Part shown: positions 51,399 through 64,000 of the stretch, piece by piece
Layout: each line of letters opens with the position of its first letter
How positions within the stretch are numbered: position 1 is the stretch's first letter
Assembly (NCBI GenBank): GCA_003117195.1
Contig: BDSI01000043.1
Location: forward strand, 747,977-811,976
DNA: 64,000 bases
From: Eudorina sp. 2006-703-Eu-15
Taxonomy: Eukaryota > Chlorophyta > Chlorophyceae > Chlamydomonadales > Volvocaceae
Direction: 5' to 3'
The notes under the pieces: model-generated
Databases searched by the model: none
What the model saw: only the letters and a program-made list of their open reading frames with translations
What the model was told of the DNA's origin: nothing
Made by a program: the position numbers and the translations under genes

Positions 51399-51663
51399 TG
51401 ATGGCTGGCCCACCACCGCAACTCGTATCCGTTCACATCCTATCCCCCAACCCCTCGTCTCCTGCCTGCCTGCCTCCCTCCCTCTCTCCTTCTCTGCGCA
51501 TCACTGCATTCCGCAAACGCGACGTCACAGCGGTGGCGGCGGCGGTGGTGGCGATGCGGGCAGCCGGCTGGGTGTCGTGTGGCTGACGGCGGGTGCGGAG
51601 CTCAACTGGGCGTTCAAGGTGCTGCGCAGCGACGGTCAGCTGCCTCTGGGCGGGAGGGGATGA
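37963..51663 (+). CDS. Cellular RNA-dependent RNA polymerase (RDR family)
   Basis: About 19 exons total 1993 residues in phase: 37963-38258, 38499-39195, 39624-39802, 40413-41052, 41270-41457, 42122-42221, 42720-42838, 43170-44021, 44560-44796, 44937-44984, 45453-45504, 45789-46025, 46271-47434, 48718-48771, 49193-49369, 49869-50267, 50461-50620, 50823-51072 and 51531-51663. The first two exons and the 44984 donor are tentative. Family landmarks, in order: ILTDGAGQASLDLW, RVMAKGMLSPDASLPPRTIV, VVQLELNNCGKEV, LREMQIPLLDSYMALGVPDH, CLLYRDPEINPSGLLAAWVM, then the catalytic GGDYDGDTFHVLMW (46370-46411, Asp triad near residues 1251-1255). After it come DLIQQMVQFFVHAQIADASI and CLTLASCYEAALDVKKHG, the usual post-catalytic helices. 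The enzyme is expected to copy single-stranded RNA into dsRNA for Dicer. A Gln/His-rich insert of about 280 residues follows the active site. The N-terminal 330 residues are low-complexity. The last exon could instead splice at 51637 to one near 51920. Confidence 0.86.
39516..39530. repeat. Interstitial telomere-type repeat (CCCTAAA)2
   Basis: Two CCCTAAA units in an RDR intron, about 95 bases upstream of the third exon. Confidence 0.8.
41457..41605. repeat. GGGAGGGTGAGGAAGGAGGGTGA tandem repeat
   Basis: A purine-rich minisatellite that begins exactly at the 5' splice site of the RDR intron after 41457. Several copies contain GTGAG and so resemble donors. Confidence 0.85.
44324..44470. repeat. 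21-base minisatellite, seven copies
   Basis: Seven apparently identical head-to-tail copies of a 21-base unit (ACCCTGCCTTGTGCCTTGGT plus G) fill 147 bases of the RDR intron between 44021 and 44560. Confidence 0.95.
46791..46906 (+). repeat. CAG/CAC coding repeat inside the RDR gene
   Basis: CAGCATCAC and CAGTGCCAG units encode a Gln/His then Gln/Cys tract within the large RDR exon 46271-47434. A second CAG cluster lies at 47262-47336. Confidence 0.9.
47607..47688. repeat. (GT)41 microsatellite
   Basis: An uninterrupted GT run of 82 bases in the RDR intron after 47434. It is flanked by a TTTAGAAGTGCAACCCGCCC element that recurs, inverted, next to other CA runs at about 10979 and 30788. Confidence 0.95.
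51304..51397. repeat. Interrupted GT microsatellite
   Basis: GT dinucleotides with TTTGTG interruptions in the last RDR intron. Confidence 0.9.
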
Positions 51664-54600
51664 GGGTCGGGGATGGTCCTCGGAGAAGCGTCGGCCTCGA
51701 GCGCCCCTTGGAGATGGCGGTGGGCGGCCGTCCCCCCGGGAGGAGCCTGCACCCGCGAGGGAGGCGCAGGAGCGCGGGGGGGGGCGGTGCGGGGATGCGC
51801 AGCGGCGCGAGGTGGGAGGCGGGAGGTGGGCGGTGGCAGGTGGGAGGTGGGGGTCGGGTGGGAAGCCACAAACCAGGAATGGGAGGCAGCGGCCGGAGTT
51901 GCTTTCGCCGGCCGCAGCGAAGGCGGCCGTTGCGGCGCAGGGACGGGCTTCGGACGGAGTCGCCGCCAGCGGGCCAGCAGTAGGCTCCCGGGCGTAGATG
52001 GCTGCGGGCGCCGGCCGGGACCTGGGTGGTCAGGTATCCTGGTACAAGGAATAGATGGGCCCAGAACGAACCCGGGGGATAGGGGGCTGGGAGTTGGGAG
52101 GGTGCGGGTCATCAGGGCGGCAGCACTCCGCGGGGTGCTCGCCGGGGTTGTGTCTGTCGGCCTGTCTGTCTCTCTGTCTGTCGTCGTCTTCCTTGCGAGG
52201 AGCGGTGTCCATATTTATTAGGTCTCTCAAGACAGGATTGACAGCATTGACTAGCCAGCGCATTCCCGAAAAGCGGGGGGCGGGGGGAGAAATGCAGTCG
52301 TCCAGGCACGTGAGAGACACATAGTTGTTAGTTTTGTCCGTTGTAGGTTGGGGTGCAGTACGGTAACGTATAACAACCGCACCGTCCGTGATCATGTACA
52401 TGTAGTTTGTGATTGTGTGTGTGGGTGAGTACATAGAATGTAATGTATATGGTGCATAGTATAGTAGTAGTACCGTTACAGTGTGGATAGGCTTCCGGGC
52501 CCTGTCTAAGGGTTTATGTCGCGGTTTTTATATGATGCTATAGGACACCTTCAAACATCATCACACCGAACCTACGCCATACGAACCGAGGGTCCAAGGC
52601 GGTTGATCCTGCCAACTAAGGATCCCACCCTATCCATATGGTGCATGAACTTACGACCCCCGGGCATCTCGCCGAAGGCAAGGCATGGCACGGTTCGACT
52701 CTGTGCAGAAGCAAAGCACGTCAAGAAGCGGACATGAGGCTCAGGGGTTGGTATGTCGAAGGCTTCGAACCCGCACCACAGCCGTGCATTGCTGTGGGTG
52801 AGATTCGTACCGGGTTGCGATGTGCATGCGACCCCAAACCCTAGGTGTGTAGGACGTTTGAGTGGTCATCAAAGAGTCGGTGTGGTGGCCCCGTGTGGCC
52901 CCTTGGTGGGTAGGGTTGGCACCGGCACCCCTACGTGGGCGGTTGCGGACTGTATATGTTTCTGGGGTGATTTCGCGGCTCCGGGTGATTTCGCGGTCCT
53001 TGGCATGACGGTTGGTTGGTTGATTGATGTTCGGTTGTAATTAGGGCCAGCGTCAGGCAGAGGAGCTTTTCTTCATGCGTGGCTGTAGATGGCGCCTCAG
53101 GCACGTCAGAAAGCTGCTGTTGTCAGTGCGGATGAGTAAATTGTAGGTATGTGGGTTCGGAGTCCGCGCGTCTGTCACGACCCGAACTTCGGTTATGGAA
53201 CGTGTGTGTCGCGCTTCTCCAGGGGGACGTCCAATCGTCGTCGTCGTCACGTCGTCCGGTGGACAGCTAACAGCTGCTGGCGACGAACCAACGATTCCTC
53301 TCGGATTCCCGGATAGGGTATCGTCGACCGAACACCCGGGGCAGCTCTGTCCTGCGGGCTTCGTCCTCTGGGCGGATTCGTGCCGCGGGGGCGTGCGCAC
53401 CGCTTGCCCATACCCGTACCATACCCATACCATACCCGTACCATACCCATGCATGGAACTGCACCTCCGCCCTGGGAGGGCGGCGGGCACCGGTCCAGGG
53501 GAAAGCAAAGATAGCGCTTGCAGTGGAAAGTCAAGCTTGCCGCGCTTGCAGGCCGTAGAGAGTCCAATACCTGCCTCTACACGGTGCACCCCTGCCTGCA
53601 CCTCCTAAACAGCTCCTCCACAACCTTAGCTAGACCGTAGGCCGCATCGTCCACATCGTCTCGTGTATAATCGGTCTTCAGACCCCTTTCCGCGCCTCCC
53701 CCTGCCGCTGAAGTACCCTGCCGTACCCACTGCAACACCATCCGAATCAACCTGTCGCTTGTTCTCCAGAGTTGTCCCAACCAACCAACCAACCAACCAA
53801 CCAACCAAGGCATCTGTCATTCTAGATCTGGATCACGAAGGATCGCAACAATGCAAACATGTGCTTTGGGCAGTGCGGTGCGCAATCCTGCCCAGCCTCT
53901 TCCGCGAACTACTGCCCCCCGCCCCCCATCAATTGCTAGACCTGCAAGCCAATAGACAAAATCCAAGGACTGCACATGCCGTGGTATTGCCGTTCGGAAC
54001 ACATGTGAATGCACATGGTTTTGAACATCAGATCAAAAACACGGCGCGCCATACTCCCAATGCTGTGCGTTGCCACTAGTACGGCATCATGTACGACTTC
54101 GGGCCCTGCCGTCCCAACGCGCCGCATACCCCCGCGCCGGGCGTTAGGCGTGCGTTGCCCCGCCCCGCCTGCGCATCCATCCACACCCCAACAGCTCCCT
54201 CTAATAATTACTGTCACGATGCAACGCACTCGGAGCTGCGAGGCTTGACTACCTCTGACCGTGCAGGGGACACCCACTCTTACCGTCTCAGTCCTCTACA
54301 GCCTGCAGCATCTGAGCTGATGCGAGGCACCGCCCATCAGCTATCTAATCTGCTGGATAGCGGAGGAGGAGGATGCGATTGTGTGGCATTCGGCAGCCGG
54401 CATGCGGAACCCGAGGGGATCCGTCTTTCGGGTCGACAACCGTCACCACAACCATCACCATCATCAATAAAAGAAGCCCTCCCTTGCCTCGGTACGCACT
54501 ACAGTTGTCCTCCTAAAGCGGATCAATATATGGGTAAAATGCAGTACGGCTCCTCCTGCAAACATTGGCAGGGGCCCTGGGCGGCCTTCGCCCAGGGCCA

Positions 54601-54740
54601 TTGGAACGCGTGCACGCGCACATATAGCGCCTCCTGACGTCGTACACGGTTCTACACTGAACTACACTGGAGTGTACCACTGCTAGTATCGGAAACCGCA
54701 TCGCAAAAAAAAATCTTTTTCAATGAACGACACTGGGGCA
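51664..54740. other. Intergenic region, possibly with an unrecognised minus-strand gene
   Basis: The left part is the RDR 3' UTR, with TGTAA at 52439-52443. Further right, two minus-strand stretches look coding by composition: about 53620-53790 (with TDYTRDDVDDAAYGLAKVVE) and 53053-53220 (with TPNPHTYNLLIRTDNSSFLT and ending MKKSSSA). I could not join them with confidence or name a family. A CCAACCAACC run lies at 53773-53808, and repeated CCATACCCGTA units lie at 53405-53452. Confidence 0.4.
52439..52443 (+). terminator. TGTAA polyadenylation signal, probably RDR
   Basis: The first TGTAA I found downstream of the RDR stop, about 775 bases away. Confidence 0.4.
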
Positions 54741-55056
54741 CTACCTGCGAGCCCGCCGCCTCTTCTTCTGGACGCGGGATTCTTCGTTCTGACAGGGATT
54801 CAGCCACGGCGTGTGCCGGATGCAGCGTGCTGTGTCGACGACACGCGCGGCACGGCACCTTGCAGGGCGTCTTCGCATTCAAACCAAACCAGACGAACTC
54901 CCCGCCACCACCATCCCAACCCATTCGGTTCTCTCACATACATATATGTACATCCCGCGCTGCTTCGGATGATGATGATAATCGAGCAGGCAAGGCCTGC
55001 TCCTCATCATCCTCATCCTCGTCCTCATCAGATTCCGACGCAGAAGACGCTGACAT
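54741..55056 (-). CDS. Possible 50-residue acidic/basic protein
   Basis: Two exons (54952-55056 and 54741-54788) join in phase 0 to 50 residues. The first encodes MSASSASESDEDEDEDDEEQ and a Ser-rich stretch; the second encodes NEESRVQKKRRRARR and a stop. The splice donor is GAT|GTACAT and the acceptor CCCTGTCAG. An acidic N-terminus with a basic nuclear-localisation-like end is typical of small nucleolar or chromatin proteins. I do not recognise the family, and a longer 5' part in other exons is possible. Confidence 0.4.
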
Positions 55057-55240
55057 GACTAATCCGGTTGCGTTCGCGCCAAAACCCGCACGGCGCCGTG
55101 TGTTGCACGCTCTGCTGGAACACCCGCGCCGCCGACTCCAGGGTGCAATCATTCTCTGCTGCCACACCCTGCTGCCCACCTAAAACCCTGCGGAGACGCT
55201 GCTGCAATACCCGCACATCACCGCGACCTGGGTACGGAGA

Positions 55241-55346
55241 CATCGCTGCCTGGTTACGACGCTACCTAGTTACGACGCTGCCTAGTTACGACGCTACCTA
55301 GTTACATCGCTGCCTACTTACGACGCTGCCTAGTTACGACGCTGCC
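55241..55346. repeat. 16-base tandem repeat (CGACGCTGCCTAGTTA)
   Basis: About six and a half 16-base units with small differences, located in the putative 3' UTR of the pherophorin gene. Confidence 0.9.
55302..55306 (-). terminator. TGTAA polyadenylation signal of the pherophorin gene
   Basis: The minus strand reads TGTAA 182 bases past the stop. It sits in one variant copy of the 16-base repeat; the other copies read CGTAA. Confidence 0.5.
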
Positions 55347-55487
55347 CGACGCTGCCTACTTGCTTATTCCCAGGCTATGGAACACTTTGCGCACGAGATG
55401 GTTTGGTGCGCCGATTGGGTGCGACCTCGGGGCTCGACCTAAAACCCAAAACCCTAAAACCACTTCAGGGAAAGGTTTTGGCGTGCG

Positions 55488-60871
<5,384 letters not shown>

Positions 60872-63640
60872 CTTGAACAGACCTCCTTTGTGCGTGTTAG
60901 TTGAAGATATGTGCAGCTCAACGTATTTAAACGAATGTGGCACGCAGTGCTGGACGACCTGGGCCTTATCCTGACCATAAATTGTAACGCGGGTGGGCGA
61001 ACGTCGGAAACGCTTTCGCTCCACAGCGATGGACCTAAAATTTTTTGGATGCACAGAAACATTTAACCTTGCGAAACGATATCCCAAACGCGCTTCAGCA
61101 GTAGTAATTCTGAATAGCGTACTGTGAAACTCAAAAACACCCGTCGAACGTTCGTACCCAATCTGATTCTGATACGGGCTATCCATGTCGAAACAAGCTG
61201 TGTCGTCTCCCTCCGAATTTCCCTCCAATAAGTTTCTTATTATGTATCACAAGCAACATCAGGACGGCGCCTTGAGTCGGTCCCAAGTACGAACCATACA
61301 AGCAGGGAGTGAAACGGCCTGAAACAATCGCATCCAACGCATCACTACACTGTGAATGAGAATGTGAAGGGCTCACCACAGACCTCCTCCGGCCGCCACC
61401 TGCCGTAGACACGGTGCGTGGGCGGAACCGTCAGCGCGCAAGCTTACTAGCTGTTGAGGCGATAACAAAGGTTATATGCCGGACCTACACGCACCACACG
61501 CAAATTCAAAAGCAAAGTCGCTCCACGGGCTGGGTACTTAGGGTGAAGAGACCCCCATGTCTCATGTCCCATGTCCCATGTGCCCATCAGTAGTGAACCA
61601 AATGCTACACATGGGATCGGTGTGGGCCGTATCCTCCGCCCGGGCGTGTATGACTGTATATTTATCCGATGGGTCGACAGCAGGCGACCAGGTGCGCCCC
61701 AGGGACTGTGGCGCCGCCGACTTGTGCACCGTGGCAGCAACCTCCGGACGTCGGCAGCAAGTTGGCGATGACAACAGGCTCATGGAGGGTTGTGTATGCA
61801 GCGATGAAACACATTACAAAGATAAAGAACGGGCGACTGCCGCTCTCCTAGCTCCTCCAACGCCAGCTCGGTCTGCGAGGCGGCCAGCACTGGCGGCCGC
61901 GCGGGGGCGCGCCATCTTGAGCCGGGGGGCTGGCTGGACCGCCAACGAACATGGCCCTTGTCGCAGCTCGCAGGTACACCCAAGCAAAGCAATCACCCGC
62001 CCAAGCCGGGAGCGAGCAAAGGAAGCGGAGCTCATGCTTGCAGGAAAGCGCCCGCTGTATGCGCCCGCTCTGTGGGCGCCTTCGCAGCCGCTGTGCCGGT
62101 CACACAACACAGCGGTGCGGCCGGTAAGCAGGCGGCCGCCGTACACCCGGCCGCCGACCCCCGTGCGCACAATCTATTACAACCGCGCGCATGTGGTCTC
62201 TATGTTCCGCCATGTCTCCTCCCGGGCCCCCCGCGCATCGCGATGACAGCGAGCGGCTGATAAAGTGATAATCCATAGCGAGTACACGACACATTCCTGC
62301 TTGGATGCAGCCATGTCGTGGCCATCCACCTAGGTTCGTGACGTATATCCGCATCCCAGTTTCCCACCAGCCACCCGCCTCCGGGTGAGTGTGCACCGAT
62401 CCGCTCCTTATCTCTACAGCTTGAGCGGTGTCCCACATGCCTCATCCGTACGCCAGCCATGTAGGGAGCCTCGTGCGGCCCACCCAACCATGCGATGACA
62501 TGGATATCACCATTCGGCCAAGCAACAAGCACGGCAGACACCGAATCTGCTGCTCGTTCAGCCTTTGCATCGAACGCACATTCCCCCCCCCGCACTCAAA
62601 TGGTCCTAACCTCCGAATCGCATGCGTTGTGTGTTCTGTGGGAGGGCCGCGTCGTCGTCCGACCAAACGACCCAATGACCAGCCGCCACTCCACGACGAT
62701 AAGCCAAGCTTCGAAGAACGTTCAACACATTAAGGGGATAACAATGCACGCGCGCCCGCACCCCCAGTCCGGAAGCTCCACGGCTGTAGACCTCTCCCCG
62801 ATGGGCTCAGGGGCATCTGACCGCACTGGCATCCTGCCACCGCAACTGCCTGCCTGCCCGCCCGAATGAATGACCGGCTGACCGAGAGCTGCTACTGATG
62901 CGAATGAAAGTTGGGCGCAGCAACCCCGCACAACACTTGAGCAGTTCGTGAGATGTCTCTCTTAGGTCGGCGCGCAGCAATCCTCTGGCTGCCGTATGTA
63001 TGTGCCGCCCCGACTCATACAGCACGTGTTGCTTGGAAGCACATACATACACGTCGCGAACGACACATTACCCGACGTCGCGCACGCACAGCACGTATAC
63101 GTACTGTACCGCCAAGTACCGCCTAGTACCGCCTGGTACCGCCTGGTACTGCCTGGTACCGCCTGCTGCACGTTGCTCACTCTCGACGGCTTTGCAGATG
63201 TATGTCTGGTGTGACTCGAGTCGCCCAAGCAAGCAGCGCGACCTACCGCCCTTTTTGGTTGGTATGCAGCAAACTAAAACGCAACCGGGTGTTTGTCTAG
63301 GGTGTTTTATGATTGCTCGGGTGGCAGGTAAATCAGCGTGACGCCAAACCCTACGCTGCGGCTGCATGCCATGTGACACTTGCTTGCTACCTGGCCACCC
63401 TCACTGATAGCCATGCAGATTCCGCAGCTCGCTATATATTAACCACATAAAACCATGGTTCCAGCCTCGATCATGGTTGCTATGAGTCCCTGGTAATAAA
63501 GCCTGCAGGCAAACGTTTTACGGAGCGGCGTCCAGTTGGCTGAGGCCCCCCGGCCGGATGGACCGCATCCCAGATACTCAAACACATAAAAACACCCCGC
63601 CTTGATCCTGGGGAGCGAGCGGCCGCCGTACAATGCATGG
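60872..63640. other. Region between two tandem pherophorin genes
   Basis: This region holds the promoter of the left pherophorin and the 3' UTR of the right one. Positions 60872-61450 are AT-rich. On the minus strand at about 62450-62570 a stretch including SVSAVLVAWPNGDIHVIAWL looks protein-like but has no clear start, splice partners or family. A tandem TACCGCCTGG repeat lies at 63107-63168. Nothing else could be assigned. Confidence 0.4.
63107..63168. repeat. TACCGCCTGG decamer repeat
   Basis: About six 10-base units (GTACCGCCTG and GTACTGCCTG variants). Confidence 0.9.
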
Positions 63641-63713
63641 CTAGGGTTTGGCCCCCAGCGCGGTGCGATAGATGGGGCAGCAGTCCTTGTTGGCGTTGAA
63701 GGTGCTCGTGTAG
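63641..63713 (-). CDS. Second pherophorin, terminal exon only
   Basis: The 73-base exon starts after a CTGCAG acceptor in the same phase as the last exon of the left pherophorin. It encodes YTSTFNANKDCCPIYRTALG then AKP and a stop. The CCP-x-YR ending matches the left gene (FNMKSCCPVYRAAWG) and the family's C-terminal Cys pair. The rest of the gene must lie to the right of the window; 63714-64000 is intron. Two adjacent copies in the same orientation indicate tandem duplication. Confidence 0.75.
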
Positions 63714-64000
63714 CTGCAGGGGGGCCAGGGGGCGGCAGGGTTTAGGGTTTAGGGTTTAGGGTGGGGAGCAGCAGGAAGGGCCGACGACCGCCACCGAGGG
63801 AGTTGCTGCCGCCGGCCGCTTGCAAGCGGAGGATCCACCTTGGGTCAGGAAGGCATGCGAGCAGGCAGCTGCTGCTGCTGCGAGGGGAATCCGGCACTGA
63901 GTGCTGTCTGGGCAGCGGCAGGAGGCAGGCAGGGCTGCTGGCCCGTTGAGACCGAGTGCATCGGGACGTTGACTGCCTGCTTGCTTCGCTGGGGCCCCCC
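63714..64000. other. Intron of the second pherophorin (window edge)
   Basis: No exon could be recognised between 63714 and the right edge. The stretch contains a telomere-type repeat at 63738-63761 and a CTGCTG run. Confidence 0.5.
63738..63761. repeat. Interstitial telomere-type repeat (TTTAGGG)3
   Basis: Three perfect TTTAGGG units preceded by AGGG, inside the intron of the right-edge pherophorin. Confidence 0.9.

Noticed and set aside
52600..52625. GGTTGATCCTGCCA, as at the 5' end of 18S rRNA
   Set aside because: Only 14 bases match, and the following sequence lacks the next conserved SSU bases, so this is chance or a minute relic.
52755..52790. TTCGAACCC resembling a tRNA T-loop
   Set aside because: No acceptor, D or anticodon stems could be folded around it on either strand.
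61557..62246. 229-codon plus-strand open frame
   Set aside because: Arg/Pro/Ala composition typical of GC-rich chance frames, with no domain.

Overview
The window is nuclear DNA from a volvocine green alga (Chlamydomonadales). The evidence is very GC-rich, densely intron-split genes with GT-AG and some GC-AG introns, TGTAA polyadenylation signals, interstitial TTTAGGG-type repeats, many GT and CAG microsatellites, and pherophorin extracellular-matrix genes. There is no prokaryotic or organellar signature. I rebuilt gene models by hand, joining exons by splice consensus, reading phase and family similarity. Most internal exons close in phase. First exons and untranslated regions are less certain. 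Layout, left to right: (1) 1-3705 (+), the 3' part of a GPC1/DUF2838 glycerophosphocholine acyltransferase-like membrane protein. (2) 5319-7297 (-), a glutamine synthetase homologue that has lost most catalytic residues and gained an acidic C-terminal tail. (3) 9833-14548 or further (-), a SEC14/CRAL-TRIO protein with a large Ala/Gly insert. (4) 15300-22589 (+), a renalase/amine-oxidase-like FAD oxidoreductase in 12 exons. (5) 24103-24475 (+), a 69-residue Cys-rich single-span membrane protein. (6) 24817-25354 (+), ribosomal protein eL29. (7) 26838-29459 (-), an ABA4-like (DUF4281) chloroplast protein of neoxanthin synthesis. (8) 30965-36984 (-), a BTB-BACK-Kelch protein. (9) 37963-51663 (+), a cellular RNA-dependent RNA polymerase (RDR) in about 19 exons with the DYDGD catalytic motif. 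(10) 54741-55056 (-), a possible 50-residue acidic/basic protein. (11) 55488-60871 (-), a complete pherophorin in 8 exons. (12) 63641-63713 (-), the last exon of a second pherophorin that runs off the right edge. The genes do not form an operon-like pathway; this is ordinary eukaryotic gene packing with convergent and divergent pairs. The BTB-Kelch and RDR genes are divergent, with about 1 kb between their first supported exons. The most notable item is the RDR: as I recall, such a polymerase is reported absent from Chlamydomonas reinhardtii and Volvox carteri, so a full-length copy would imply siRNA amplification capacity in this lineage. Second is the glutamine synthetase pseudoenzyme. Several short dispersed repeat families sit inside introns and are described in the findings.
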